Assembly: GCF_008000755.1 (NCBI RefSeq)
Contig: NZ_CP041690.1
Span: forward strand, 2,171,260-2,235,259
DNA length: 64,000 bases
Direction: 5' to 3'
From: Youhaiella tibetensis
Lineage (GTDB): Bacteria; Pseudomonadota; Alphaproteobacteria; Rhizobiales; Devosiaceae
The notes beneath the pieces were generated by a model. It did no database searches and was not told the DNA's origin. It saw only the letters and a list, made by a program, of their open reading frames with translations. Positions 28,118-37,024 of the stretch are shown in pieces. Both the position numbers and the translations under genes were made by a program. The first letter of the stretch is position 1. Every line of letters starts with the position of its first letter.

Positions 28118-28898
28118 TGGCCTTCTCCTTGGTGCCGCCATGAGCGGCGGCAGTGCGGGCCTGAAGGTCCCGCAAGGTGGTCAGTTCGAGCTCCGTGGGT
28201 TCGGGGGTCTCGGCGACGTCGTCGGCGAACTTGACCGTCCAGCCGCAGGTCTCCTGCACCATGGCGCGCGTTACGCCCTTGTGCATGGAAACGACCGTAA
28301 ATTCCTTGGTCACCGGATCGGGCTTCCAGATGGCCAGATCGGTGATCAGCAGCGTCGGCCCCTTGGTGGTGATACCCAACTTCTGGCGGTCGTCATGGCC
28401 GTTGCCGTGCCCGTAGGACGTGAAGAAATCGATCTTCTCGACCATCGAGCGCTTGGCCTGCTTGAGGGTGATGTAGATCTCGCCGCAAGAGGTGGCGATC
28501 TCGGGGGCCCCGCCCCCGCCCGGCAGGCGCACCTTGGGGTGGTGGTAGTCGCCGATGACGGTGGTGTTGATGTTGCCGAACCTGTCGAGTTGCGCAGCTC
28601 CCAGGAAACCGATGGAGATGCGCCCGCCCTGCAGCCAGTAGCGGAACATTTCGGGCACCGCCACGGTCGTGACGGCGGTCTCGCACAACTCGCCATCGCC
28701 GATCGAGAGCGGCAGAACATCGGGAGCCGTGCCGATGGTGCCGCTTTCGTAGATCAGCGTGATGTCGGGTGCGTGAGTGAGGCGCGCCACGTTGCAGGCG
28801 GCCGAGGGGGCGCCGATGCCCACGAAGCACACGTCGTCGTTGCCGAGCGCGCGCGCGGCAGCGATGGTCATCATTTCGGTGGCGGTGAATTCGGTCAT
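28110..28898 (-). CDS. pcaJ: 3-oxoadipate CoA-transferase, beta subunit
   Basis: 262 residues. CoA-transferase family I beta subunit: FVGIGAPSAACNVARLTHAP and the ESG motif in LIYESGTIG, which carries the catalytic glutamate that forms the CoA thioester. It transfers CoA from succinyl-CoA to beta-ketoadipate. Start at the ATG at 28898; the frame continues upstream through a repeat and is not coding there. Overlaps pcaF; separated from its partner pcaI by 160 bases that hold repeat copy 2. Confidence 0.92.
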   Translation of the reverse strand: MTEFTATEMMTIAAARALGNDDVCFVGIGAPSAACNVARLTHAPDITLIYESGTIGTAPDVLPLSIGDGELCETAVTTVAVPEMFRYWLQGGRISIGFLGAAQLDRFGNINTTVIGDYHHPKVRLPGGGGAPEIATSCGEIYITLKQAKRSMVEKIDFFTSYGHGNGHDDRQKLGITTKGPTLLITDLAIWKPDPVTKEFTVVSMHKGVTRAMVQETCGWTVKFADDVAETPEPTELELTTLRDLQARTAAAHGGTKEKANA

Positions 28899-28931
28899 TG
28901 CGGAGATTCCTGGCTGAAATCGATGGGGCGT

Positions 28932-29049
28932 CCTAGCCCCGCCCTTGCATCCTTCCCACGAGTGGGAGGGAGACCTGCTGGCTCGATATTGCCCCACCTC
29001 CTCCCAGCTCCTCGTGGGGAGGGACTGAGCGTGGGGGTGAGCCACAGGC
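28932..29049. repeat. Palindromic intergenic repeat, copy 2 (between pcaI and pcaJ)
   Basis: About 118 bases, same orientation as copy 1. The core GGGAGGGAGACCTGCTGGCT is identical, and the flanks align with small differences. Hairpins CTTCCCAC-GA-GTGGGAGG and CTCCTCGTGGGGAGG-type arms are visible. Its location splits the genes of the two subunits of one enzyme. Confidence 0.75.
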
Positions 29050-29058
29050 GCGGCGTCG

Positions 29059-29910
29059 TCATGCGCGCAGCCCCTTCACACGTTCCGCAAAGACCTCCGG
29101 CCCAGCCTCCAGTACGTTCTCCTTCATCCACTGCGCAAAGAGTTCGCGGTCGGCGGAGATCTTGTCCCATTCGAGATAGGTGGCGTTGTCGCGCTCGTAA
29201 TAGCCATGGGTGTAGGATGGATGAGCGCCTCCCGGGACCACGGCAATGGCGTCTATGGTCCAGTTGGGCAGGATGGTGAGGTTGGGGTGGAGGCCCTTGA
29301 AGTCGGGCACGATCTCCTCGACCGTCACCACGACGCGGCGGGCCGCAAGCGCGGCCTCCTTCTGGACGCCGATGATGCCCTCGATCAAGACGTCGCCCTT
29401 CCGGTTGGCCTTCTGGGCGTGGATGAAGGTGACATCGGGCCGATGCGCCGGCACGGCGGCCAGCTCTTCACCCGTGAAGGGGCAGGTGATCGACTTGATC
29501 TCCGGATTGACCTTGGGAAGGTCCGCCCCCTTGTAGCCACGGAAGACGGCCACCGGCAGGCCGGCGGCACCGGCCTCGTAGGCCTGGGCCATGGCCGAGT
29601 GGGAATGTTCGACCGTTTCGATGGCGCGCGGATACTCGTTCTCGATGGCGTCACGCATGCGGCGCAAGAGGCCCACGCCCGGATTGCCGGCATAGGAGAA
29701 GATCACCTTGCGGGCCAGCCCCATGCCGATCATCTGGTCATAGACGATGTCGGGCGTCATGCGCAGGAGCGTCAGGTCCTTGATGCCCTGGCGGATGGCT
29801 TCGTGCGCGGCGGCCACGGGGATGAGATGGGTAAAACCCTCAAAGGCGACGGTATCGCCATCCTTCAGGTTCTGCCTCACCGCATCGGAGAGGCTCAGGA
29901 ACTGGGTCAT
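29059..29910 (-). CDS. pcaI: 3-oxoadipate CoA-transferase, alpha subunit
   Basis: 283 residues, CoA-transferase alpha subunit. Motifs FEGFTHLIPVAAAHEAIRQG and VIFSYAGNPGVGLLRRMRDA (glycine-rich CoA-binding region) are visible. It works with PcaJ. Length and the lack of the ExG motif fit the alpha chain. It starts 9 bases after the pcaG stop in the run pcaD-C-H-G-I-J-F-B, so all are probably one transcriptional unit on the minus strand. Confidence 0.92.
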   Translation of the reverse strand: MTQFLSLSDAVRQNLKDGDTVAFEGFTHLIPVAAAHEAIRQGIKDLTLLRMTPDIVYDQMIGMGLARKVIFSYAGNPGVGLLRRMRDAIENEYPRAIETVEHSHSAMAQAYEAGAAGLPVAVFRGYKGADLPKVNPEIKSITCPFTGEELAAVPAHRPDVTFIHAQKANRKGDVLIEGIIGVQKEAALAARRVVVTVEEIVPDFKGLHPNLTILPNWTIDAIAVVPGGAHPSYTHGYYERDNATYLEWDKISADRELFAQWMKENVLEAGPEVFAERVKGLRA

Positions 29911-29919
29911 CTGAAACGC

Positions 29920-30543
29920 CTAGATGTCGAAAAATACAGTCTCGTCATCGCCTTGCAGGCGAATATTCAAGTGGTAATGCGGCATGGAGCCTTCGTGTTC
30001 GCGCGGCGCGATGATGGTCTGACGCCGACGCGGATCCATGATGCGGTTGAGGACGTGATCGGCCGCATTGGCTTCAGCCTCGTCCGCGAAATAGAGCCGC
30101 GTGTGGAGTCCGGTATTGATGCCGCGCGCCACGATCCAGAGCGTCAGGTGCGGGGCCATCGGCTTGCCATCCGGACCGGGCACCCTGCCCGGCTTGATGG
30201 TCTCGAACCGCACGAGGCCCGCGGTATTGGTCGCCTGGCGGCCCCAGCCAGTGAAGGCGGGCGCCGAATTGGAATTGGGCGACATGGCGCCGGCATAGGA
30301 GCCGTCCGCATCGGCCTGCCAGACCTCCACGACCGCGTCGATCAGCGGAAAGCCGCTGCCGTCATAGACGTTGGCTGTGACCACGATCCGCTCGCCCCTG
30401 GTATCGGGCGTGAGCATGGTCGCTCCCAGGTCGCCCTCTGGATAGACGTGCAGCTCCGAAAAGCTCGGTACGAGCCCGATATGGACGTAGGGACCGCCGG
30501 TCTGGGAGGGCGTCTCCTTGAGGGGTGCAATGCGGTTGAGCAT
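29920..30543 (-). CDS. pcaG: Protocatechuate 3,4-dioxygenase, alpha subunit
   Basis: 207 residues. Intradiol ring-cleavage dioxygenase alpha chain, which pairs with PcaH to open protocatechuate between the hydroxyls. N-terminus TPSQTGGPYVHIGL and the barrel motif DAVVEVWQADADGSY are family features. It lacks the full iron-ligand set, as expected for the alpha chain. ATG at 30543 overlaps the pcaH stop (TGATG), with GGAGGG upstream. Confidence 0.95.
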   Translation of the reverse strand: MLNRIAPLKETPSQTGGPYVHIGLVPSFSELHVYPEGDLGATMLTPDTRGERIVVTANVYDGSGFPLIDAVVEVWQADADGSYAGAMSPNSNSAPAFTGWGRQATNTAGLVRFETIKPGRVPGPDGKPMAPHLTLWIVARGINTGLHTRLYFADEAEANAADHVLNRIMDPRRRQTIIAPREHEGSMPHYHLNIRLQGDDETVFFDI

Positions 30544-31292
30544 CAATTGCCCTCCAGCTTGTTCTCGAACAGGGTCGAACGGCGGCCGCGCAGGACGATG
30601 TCGAAGCGATAGGCCAGTGCGTCCATGGGCGTGGTGTTGTGCCGGTCGAGCCGGGCGATGAGTTGCTCGATGCCCTCGGGATTGGGAACGCCGCCCACGA
30701 TCGGGCACTGCCAGATCATCGGATCGCCCTCGAAATACATCTGGGTGATCAGGCGCTGCGTGAAGGCGTGCCCGAAGATCGAGAAGTGGATATGGGCCGG
30801 CCGCCAGTCATTGCCGCGATTGGGCCAGGGATAGGCGCCCGGCTTGATGGTGCGGAAATGGTAGTAGCCGTTCTCGTCCGTCACCGCGCGGCCGCAGCCG
30901 CCGAAATTGGGATCGAGCGGGGCAAGGTAGCCCTCGCGCTTGTGCCGGTAGCGCCCGCCGGCATTGGCCTGCCAGAACTCGACAAGCGTGTGGGGCACCG
31001 GACGCGCATTCTCGTCGAGCACCTGGCCATAGACGATAAGGCGCTGGCCGATCGCCTCGGTCCCATCCTGGCTGTAGTTGCGGATGAGGTCGTTATCGAG
31101 CGCGCCAAGCTTGACGTGACCGAAGGTCGGGCCGGTCAGCTCGGAGGCCGTCTGGCCCATCGAGATCAGGGCGTGCCTGGGCGAACGCAGGACCGAACTC
31201 TTGTAGTCGGCAGTGAAGGCCGGTGGATGCCAGGCGCGGTCGCGCGGGTAGTAGGCGCCCTGCTCTCCCGGCAAAATCACGGGTTCGGTCAT
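30543..31292 (-). CDS. pcaH: Protocatechuate 3,4-dioxygenase, beta subunit
   Basis: 249 residues, carries the non-haem Fe(III) site. Likely ligands are the tyrosines in GGRYRHK and GAYPWPN and the two histidines in WRPAHIHFS. The loop [13 protein letters not shown] is diagnostic for intradiol dioxygenases. Its ATG overlaps the pcaC stop by 4 bases, and its stop overlaps the pcaG start. Confidence 0.96.
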   Translation of the reverse strand: MTEPVILPGEQGAYYPRDRAWHPPAFTADYKSSVLRSPRHALISMGQTASELTGPTFGHVKLGALDNDLIRNYSQDGTEAIGQRLIVYGQVLDENARPVPHTLVEFWQANAGGRYRHKREGYLAPLDPNFGGCGRAVTDENGYYHFRTIKPGAYPWPNRGNDWRPAHIHFSIFGHAFTQRLITQMYFEGDPMIWQCPIVGGVPNPEGIEQLIARLDRHNTTPMDALAYRFDIVLRGRRSTLFENKLEGN

Positions 31293-31696
31293 GCTCCGGT
31301 CTCCTCCTTGAGCAAGCGCCCGGTCCGGGCCAGTTCCTCGCGCGCGATCCTGAAGGCGCGGTTGGCGGCCGGCACGCCGGCGTAGACCGCCACGTGCATG
31401 AGCGCTTCCTTGATATCCTCGGGGCTTGCCCCAGTGTTGGCGGTGGCTCGCACATGCATGGCCACCTCTTCATCGTGCCCGAGCGCGGCCAGCAAGGCTA
31501 TGGTCAGCATCGATCGCTCGCGCCGCGAGATCGCCGGACGCGACCACAGGTCCCCCCAGGCGGTCTCGGTGATGAACGCCTGGAAATCGGCATCGAACTC
31601 GGTGCGCCGCGCAATGGTGGCGTCGACATGGGCATCGCCCAGCACCGAGCGGCGGGTCGCCATGCCGCGAGCGTATTTCGGGCTTTCCTCAGACAT
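31289..31696 (-). CDS. pcaC: 4-carboxymuconolactone decarboxylase
   Basis: 135 residues, typical PcaC/AhpD-like fold. Motifs: [20 protein letters not shown], then [20 protein letters not shown] and [19 protein letters not shown]. It decarboxylates gamma-carboxymuconolactone to beta-ketoadipate enol-lactone. I use the ATG at 31696 (GAGG upstream), which overlaps the pcaD stop by 8 bases. In some bacteria pcaC is fused to pcaD; here they are separate. Confidence 0.94.
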   Translation of the reverse strand: MSEESPKYARGMATRRSVLGDAHVDATIARRTEFDADFQAFITETAWGDLWSRPAISRRERSMLTIALLAALGHDEEVAMHVRATANTGASPEDIKEALMHVAVYAGVPAANRAFRIAREELARTGRLLKEETGA

Positions 31697-32486
31697 AGCC
31701 GACCTCATCGAAATAGTTCTGCATGAGCATGACCAACCTTTCGGGCTGCTCGATGGATGGAATGTGGCCGGCACCGGCAATGACCTCAAAGCGGGCATTG
31801 CCGAGAAGCGCGGCGGTAGCGCGCACCATCTCGGGTGGCGTGGAAAGATCGTCCTCGCCGGCCACCGCCAGGGTGGGCAGCGTGATTGCCCCTACGCGTT
31901 CGCGCAGGTCGGCATCGCGCAGCGCCGCACAGGTGCCGACATAGCCCTCGACGGGCGAGCGCTCGAGCATGTTGCGCCAGCCGGCGAATTCGATGGCTCG
32001 TTCCTGGCGGAACCGCGGCCCGAACCAGCGCGTCAGCACCGCATCGCTGATCGAGGCAATGCCATTGGCGCGGATGGCGGCGATGCGGCCATTCCACATG
32101 GCTTCATCGCCGATCCTGGCGGCCGTGTCGCAGAGCACCAGGGCCTTGAGCTTCGAAGCGCTTCCGCCCAGCGCGAACCCCTGGGCGATGAGCCCGCCGA
32201 CGGAAACGCCGGCTAGCGCAAGCTCCGCGAGCCCCAGATGCTCGACCAGGGCTTCGAGATCACCCACGTGATCTTCCAGCCGATAGGGCGCGCGCGGGGC
32301 GTCTGAAAGCCCGTGGCCGCGCTCGTCGTAGGAAATGACGCGATAACGGTCGGCGAGACGCGCGATAACCGCATCCCAGATGCGGGCGTCGGTGCCAAGA
32401 GAATTGACCAGCACCACCGGCCGGCCCTCGACCGGACCCGACACCCGCAGGTGCATGGCGATACCGTTGATCCTGGCGAACTTCAT
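31689..32486 (-). CDS. pcaD: 3-oxoadipate enol-lactone hydrolase
   Basis: 265 residues, alpha/beta-hydrolase. Nucleophile elbow GVSVGG, acidic residue in AGEDDLSTP and histidine in GAGHIPSIE form the triad. It opens the enol-lactone to beta-ketoadipate. First gene of the pca operon, divergent from pcaQ with a 215-bp control region between them that holds PcaQ-like boxes. Confidence 0.94.
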   Translation of the reverse strand: MKFARINGIAMHLRVSGPVEGRPVVLVNSLGTDARIWDAVIARLADRYRVISYDERGHGLSDAPRAPYRLEDHVGDLEALVEHLGLAELALAGVSVGGLIAQGFALGGSASKLKALVLCDTAARIGDEAMWNGRIAAIRANGIASISDAVLTRWFGPRFRQERAIEFAGWRNMLERSPVEGYVGTCAALRDADLRERVGAITLPTLAVAGEDDLSTPPEMVRATAALLGNARFEVIAGAGHIPSIEQPERLVMLMQNYFDEVGYV

Positions 32487-32560
32487 GTCGTGGCCTTCTT
32501 CGTTGCTCCGATTTAAGGCCCGCCGCCCCTCTCAGTAAAATGATTAGTTCATTCCGATCC

Positions 32561-32576
32561 ATAACCTGATGTATAT
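32561..32576. promoter_or_regulatory. PcaQ-like box upstream of pcaD
   Basis: ATAACC-TGAT-GTATAT resembles the PcaQ site ATAACC-N4-GGTTAA that I recall from Sinorhizobium meliloti: the left half is exact, the right half degenerate. It lies 75 bases upstream of the pcaD start in the pcaD-pcaQ space. Confidence 0.55.
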
Positions 32577-32682
32577 GTGTAGGCGTAATCGAGTTCGCAT
32601 ATCGATCCCACGCGCCCACGCCTGCCGGCTTGGAATGTCGAGGATTTCTGGTGCTTCGCCGACCCGGGTCGCCTCCGGACAC

Positions 32683-32698
32683 ATAACCTGAGGATTTT
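32683..32698. promoter_or_regulatory. Second ATAACC half-site just before pcaQ
   Basis: ATAACC-TGAG-GATTTT repeats the same left half and TGA extension as the box at 32561, and overlaps the ribosome-binding region of pcaQ, which fits autoregulation by a LysR protein. The right half is poor. Confidence 0.4.
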
Positions 32699-32701
32699 GC
32701 C

Positions 32702-33631
32702 TTGGCCAAACGACCGATCGATCCGCGCGTAAAGCTGCGCCATATCGCGTGCTTTCTGGAAGTGGCGCGGCTCAAGAGCGTGGTCAAAGCGGCCGACGCA
32801 CTCAACATGAGCCAGCCGGCGGCATCCAAGACCATCCAGGAGCTCGAGGAAATTCTGGGCGTGTCACTGTTCGACCGGAGCCGGCGCAACCTCTTCCTCA
32901 CGCCCTCGGGTGAACTTTTCCAGCGCTACGCCAGCACGAGCTTCACTGCGCTGCGCCAGGGCATCGACAGTCTGGGCAGCGCCCAGGCCGACGAAATCGT
33001 CAAGGTCGGCGCACTGCCGACCGTCTCCGCGCGCATCCTGCCGCCATCGGTGCAGCGGTTCTCCGAGCAACACCTGCCGGCGCGCGCACGCATCATAACC
33101 GGACCCAACGCCTACCTGCTTTCGCTGCTGCGCATGGGAGACGTGGACCTGGTGATCGGGCGCATGGCCGACCCGGACGCGATGACCGGGCTCGCCTTCG
33201 AGCATCTCTATTCGGAGAAAGTGGTTTTCGTCGTGCGCCCGGGGCACCCGCTCCTGGGAGTGAAGCACTTCGAGCTGGCCATGATCGAGCCCTACCAGAC
33301 GCTGATGCCGACCCCGGATTCGGTGATCCGGCCGTTCGTGCAGCGCCTCTTGCTGGCGCATGGCGTAAGCAATGTGCGCGACGAGATCGAGACGGTCTCC
33401 AACGCCTTCGGGCGCAGCTTCACCCGGTATTCGGACGCGATTTGGATCATTTCGGAGGGCGTGGTGGCCGAAGACGTGGCGGACGGCCAACTGGCGCTGC
33501 TGCCGGTCGACACGGCCGAGACGCTTGGTCCGGTGGGCCTGACGACGCGGACGGACACCAGCCAATCCTTCGCCGCGCAGGCCCTGATCCAGTCGATCCG
33601 CGATGTCGCCGCCGGTTTCGAGCGGAGCTGA
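32702..33631 (+). CDS. pcaQ: LysR-family activator of the pca genes
   Basis: 309 residues. N-terminal winged helix: LRHIACFLEVARLKSVVKAA and LNMSQPAASKTIQELEEILG, with the C-terminal effector domain (VGALPTVSARILPPSV). The N-terminus style PRVKLRHIACFLEV is that of PcaQ, which in rhizobia and Agrobacterium activates pcaD and its operon in response to beta-carboxymuconate. TTG start with TGAGGA seven bases upstream. It lies between the pca operon and the fourth Liv operon and may control both. Confidence 0.92.
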   Translation: MAKRPIDPRVKLRHIACFLEVARLKSVVKAADALNMSQPAASKTIQELEEILGVSLFDRSRRNLFLTPSGELFQRYASTSFTALRQGIDSLGSAQADEIVKVGALPTVSARILPPSVQRFSEQHLPARARIITGPNAYLLSLLRMGDVDLVIGRMADPDAMTGLAFEHLYSEKVVFVVRPGHPLLGVKHFELAMIEPYQTLMPTPDSVIRPFVQRLLLAHGVSNVRDEIETVSNAFGRSFTRYSDAIWIISEGVVAEDVADGQLALLPVDTAETLGPVGLTTRTDTSQSFAAQALIQSIRDVAAGFERS

Positions 33632-33637
33632 CCGCGC

Positions 33638-34348
33638 CTAGTGCGCCACGCCCAGCAGGCGCTCGACCGTTTCGGGCTCGCCCTCCAACTGGGCGGGTGT
33701 ACCTGACCAGGCGATCTCCCCACGCTCCAGTATGAACACATCCTGAGCGAAATTGAGGGCCGCCTGAATGCGCTGCTCGATCATGAGGATGGTCATGGCT
33801 CCGGTCGCGGCGAGCGCCGAGAATGCTGCCATCAGTTCGTCGCAGATCACCGGCGCCAACCCTTCGAGCGGTTCATCGAGAAGCAAGACCGAGGGCTGGC
33901 CGAGGATCGAGCGCGCCGTGGTCAGCATCTGCTGCTCGCCGCCCGATAGCTGGGAGCCGAGGTTGCGCCGGCGCTCATGGAGGCGCGGGAACATCTCATA
34001 GGCTTCCTGGATGGCAGAGTGCGGGCGGTCCTTGAGACCGACCTGGAGGTTTTCCTCGACGGTGAGCGACTTGAAGATGGCGCGGGTCTGCGGCACGTAG
34101 CCGAGCCCCTTGAGCGCCCTGCCCGACCCCGGCAGCTCGGTAATGTCCTCGTTGCCGATCGCGATCCTGCCGCCATAGCGGCGGGTCTGGCCGGCGATGG
34201 TGGCAAAGAGCGTGGACTTGCCCACGCCATTGCGGCCGAGCACCGCGACGCGCCGGCCCGCTTCCACCGAGAGCGAAACGTTCTCGAGAATTCGCGTCGG
34301 GCCGTATCCCGCCGTCAGGTCCGATACCTCAAGCGACGCTGCGGGCAT
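33638..34348 (-). CDS. LivF-type ATP-binding protein of the putative protocatechuate importer
   Basis: 236 residues from the ATG at 34348 (GGGAG eight bases upstream; an ATG at 34354 is too close to it). Walker A GRNGVGKST, signature LSGGEQQMLTTARSI and Walker B LLLDEPLEGLAP are intact. It overlaps livG by 20 bases and ends 6 bases from the convergent pcaQ stop. By position it corresponds to PcaX of the S. meliloti pcaMNVWX system; I give no symbol because sequence alone does not prove the substrate. Confidence 0.9.
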   Translation of the reverse strand: MPAASLEVSDLTAGYGPTRILENVSLSVEAGRRVAVLGRNGVGKSTLFATIAGQTRRYGGRIAIGNEDITELPGSGRALKGLGYVPQTRAIFKSLTVEENLQVGLKDRPHSAIQEAYEMFPRLHERRRNLGSQLSGGEQQMLTTARSILGQPSVLLLDEPLEGLAPVICDELMAAFSALAATGAMTILMIEQRIQAALNFAQDVFILERGEIAWSGTPAQLEGEPETVERLLGVAH

Positions 34349-35093
34349 CGGCATAGCTCCCAAGATAGGCTTCGCGCACGCGCGGATCGGCGGCCACTTC
34401 CTGCGGCGTGCCGTCAAAGATGATGGCGCCCGCCGCCAGCACGACGACGCGCTGGGCGAAGCGGAACACGAAATCCATGTCATGCTCGATCATCAGCACG
34501 GCCAGTTCCGGCGGCAACTGGGCGAGCGCCTGCTCGATGAGCACGGTATCGGAATGCGGCACGCCGGCCGCCGGCTCGTCGAGCAGCAGCACCTTGGGCT
34601 GCAGCGCCATCGCCAGCGCGATCTCGAGCAGGCGCTGCTGGCCATAGGCGATCTCGCGCACCTTCTCGTCGGCCACGCGCGTCAGGCCGAGCGTTGCGAG
34701 GATAGTACGGCTCTGCGCGACGATATCGGGCATGTCGGCATAGGTGCCGAACATGCGTCCCGACTTGCCCTGCCGCTGCAGGAGCGCCAGCGCCACATGT
34801 TCCTGGGGCGTCATGTCCGAGAAGAGGCGCGTGACCTGGAACGTGCGCACCAGCCCCTTGCGAACGCGCTGGGTGGCAGAGAGGCGCGTGACGTCCTCGC
34901 CGGCCAGGAGCACCCGGCCGCTATCGGGCGGGATCTGCCCGGTGACGAGGTTGACGAAGGTGGTCTTGCCCGCCCCGTTGGGTCCGATCAGCGCGATGCG
35001 ATCGCCCTGCGCCATGGAGAGGGAGACGTTCTGGGTAACTTTGAGGCCCCCGAAGTGCTTTTCGAGGTTTTCGACGGCGAAGATCGGGGTCAC
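34329..35093 (-). CDS. LivG-type ATP-binding protein of the putative protocatechuate importer
   Basis: 254 residues, GTG start at 35093 overlapping the livM stop (GTGA), with AAGGAGG upstream. Walker A GPNGAGKTT, signature IAYGQQRLLEIALAM, Walker B LLLDEPAAGVP and H-loop IEHDMDF. A much longer open frame upstream runs through livM and is not real. Corresponds by position to PcaW. Confidence 0.91.
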   Translation of the reverse strand: MTPIFAVENLEKHFGGLKVTQNVSLSMAQGDRIALIGPNGAGKTTFVNLVTGQIPPDSGRVLLAGEDVTRLSATQRVRKGLVRTFQVTRLFSDMTPQEHVALALLQRQGKSGRMFGTYADMPDIVAQSRTILATLGLTRVADEKVREIAYGQQRLLEIALAMALQPKVLLLDEPAAGVPHSDTVLIEQALAQLPPELAVLMIEHDMDFVFRFAQRVVVLAAGAIIFDGTPQEVAADPRVREAYLGSYADARSVA

Positions 35094-36106
35094 TGGCCTG
35101 CCTCCTTGCCGCGCCGGAGCCGACGATAGATATCCTCTGCCGCGCCGGTCAGACCGCGTGGAGCGAAAAGCACGACCGCCATGAGCAGCACGCCCACCAT
35201 GGTGAGCCAGTGGAAAGGATTGATGGAAGACACCAGGTCCTCGAACCAGACGAAGACCAACGTGCCGACCATGGCTCCGAAGAGGTTGCCGGTGCCACCC
35301 AGCACGAGCATGACGAGCGCTTCGGCCGAAAGGTTGAAGGAGACGCTGTCGAGCCCGACCACGCGGGTCGAGATGGCGTGGAGCGCTCCGCCAAGGCCCG
35401 CCACTGCGCCCGAGAGCACATAGAGCTTGATGAGCGTCGGCTTGACCGAGGCGCCCATGGCGCGCACGCGGATCGGATCTTCCTTGATGGCGCGGCACAA
35501 CATGCCGAACGGCGAGCGCATGATGAGGCGCAGCACGAAGAACACTAAGACTAGCAGGGCAATCGCCAGGAAGAAGGTGGTGCGCCCCCACAGATCAAAC
35601 TGGAACATGCCCAGCACCGGGGACGGCGAAATGCCCGAGAGGCCATCGCTGCCACCCGTCCAGTCCGACGCCTTGTTGGCCGCCTCATGGGCCAGTTGCA
35701 CGATGGCGATGGAGAGGACGAGCTGCGCCAGCCCGTGGCCGCGCAGGATGATGACGCTCGACACCAGGCCCGCCAGCGCGCCGCCAATGGCGCCGATGCC
35801 GAGCATGGCCAGGGGATCGACAATGCCGAAATGCGCCGCAGCGATGCCCGCGGCATAGGCGCCCGACCCTGAAACCGCCGCCTGGCCGAGCGTGGCGATG
35901 CCGCCATAACCGGTGACCAGGTCGAGCGAGAGCACGATCAGCATCATGATGACGATACGGGTGAGCAGCGCCAGGTTGTTTGGGAAAAGAAAGTAGCCCA
36001 CCACGCTCAGCGCCAGGATGATGGCGATGGCCAGCGCATCGCGCTTGAGGCGGCTGGAGGTGGTGGCCAGGGAAACGGCTGGCGCCGATTGTGTCAGGTC
36101 GGTCAT
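35090..36106 (-). CDS. LivM-type permease of the putative protocatechuate importer
   Basis: 338 residues with about 8-9 hydrophobic segments. LivM features: SLDLVTGYGGIATLGQAAV, a GHGLAQLVLSIAIVQLAHEA stretch, and the C-terminal loop GGTGNLFGAMVGTL. Overlaps livH (ATGA) upstream and livG downstream. Confidence 0.91.
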   Translation of the reverse strand: MTDLTQSAPAVSLATTSSRLKRDALAIAIILALSVVGYFLFPNNLALLTRIVIMMLIVLSLDLVTGYGGIATLGQAAVSGSGAYAAGIAAAHFGIVDPLAMLGIGAIGGALAGLVSSVIILRGHGLAQLVLSIAIVQLAHEAANKASDWTGGSDGLSGISPSPVLGMFQFDLWGRTTFFLAIALLVLVFFVLRLIMRSPFGMLCRAIKEDPIRVRAMGASVKPTLIKLYVLSGAVAGLGGALHAISTRVVGLDSVSFNLSAEALVMLVLGGTGNLFGAMVGTLVFVWFEDLVSSINPFHWLTMVGVLLMAVVLFAPRGLTGAAEDIYRRLRRGKEAGQ

Positions 36107-36966
36107 TGCGCTCGCCCCAGAAGGCCGCGCGGGAAGATGCAGACGATCACGATCACCGCCAGGTAAAAGAAGAACTCGCCCATTTCAGGCATGAGGTAAC
36201 GCCCGGTCGTCTCGATGGCCCCCAGGAGGAGCGAGGCGATGAGGGCGCCGGGAATGGACCCTGCCCCGCCCACGGACACCACGACGAGGAACGTCACCAT
36301 GTAGCGCATGGCGTAGTAGGGCTCGATCGGCAGCAACTCGGCGCCCACGACCCCGCCAAAGGCGGCAAGGCCCACCGCGACGCCGAAGCTGACGGCGTAG
36401 ATGACGGCAGTGCGCACACCGAGCGCCCCCGCCATCGCCGCGTCATCGACCGATGCGCGCAGGCGCACGCCGAAGGGCGTCCGCTCGATGAGGAACCACA
36501 ATCCGCCAGCGACCAGCACGCCGCAGGCAATGACGAAGAGCTTGTGCGCGGCGATGGTGCGGAAGCCGATATTGACCGGCCCCGACAGTTCGGACGGCAA
36601 CGGGATGGTCTTGAGGGTGGGCCCGAACACAAAGTTGGCGATGCCGATGATGGCAAAGGTGAGCCCGATCGTCATGAGCACCTGCGTCAGCTGCGGGGCG
36701 CCGTAGATACGCCGATAGAGCAGGCGTTCGAGCGGGATGGCGATGATGATCGTACCCACCACGGCCGCCATGACGGCGACGCCGTATGGCAAGCCCATGT
36801 CGCGCGTGGCGTAGGAGGCGATGTAGCCGCCGATCATGGCGAAGGCGCCGTGGGCGAGATTGACGACCTTCATCAACCCCATGGTGACCGACAGGCCGAT
36901 ACAGATCACGAACAGCACCATGCCGTAGGCCAGTGCATCCGTGCCGATGCTGAGTACGGTTTGCAT
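36103..36966 (-). CDS. LivH-type permease of the putative protocatechuate importer
   Basis: 287 residues. LivH features: LSVTMGLMKVVNLAHGAFAM near the N-terminus and VGGAGSIPGALIASLLLGAI near the C-terminus. Starts at 36966, 58 bases after the binding-protein gene, with a stem-loop in between. Confidence 0.91.
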   Translation of the reverse strand: MQTVLSIGTDALAYGMVLFVICIGLSVTMGLMKVVNLAHGAFAMIGGYIASYATRDMGLPYGVAVMAAVVGTIIIAIPLERLLYRRIYGAPQLTQVLMTIGLTFAIIGIANFVFGPTLKTIPLPSELSGPVNIGFRTIAAHKLFVIACGVLVAGGLWFLIERTPFGVRLRASVDDAAMAGALGVRTAVIYAVSFGVAVGLAAFGGVVGAELLPIEPYYAMRYMVTFLVVVSVGGAGSIPGALIASLLLGAIETTGRYLMPEMGEFFFYLAVIVIVCIFPRGLLGRAQ

Positions 36967-36981
36967 ACGCTTCCCTTATCG

Positions 36982-37004
36982 GGACGCCCGGCCACCGGGC
37001 GCCC
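36982..37004 (-). promoter_or_regulatory. Stem-loop between binding-protein gene and livH-type gene
   Basis: On the plus strand GGACGCCCGG-CCA-CCGGGCGCCC forms a 10-bp stem (one mismatch that is a G-U pair in the mRNA) with a 3-base loop. Same position, size and lack of T-run as the structures in the other three ABC operons. Confidence 0.65.
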
Positions 37005-37024
37005 CAGTTCCGTTTGGTCCAGGC

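Noticed and set aside
34329..35591. Extended LivG of 420 residues
   Set aside because: The extra N-terminal part is livM read in another frame; the GTG at 35093 overlapping the livM stop is the proper start.
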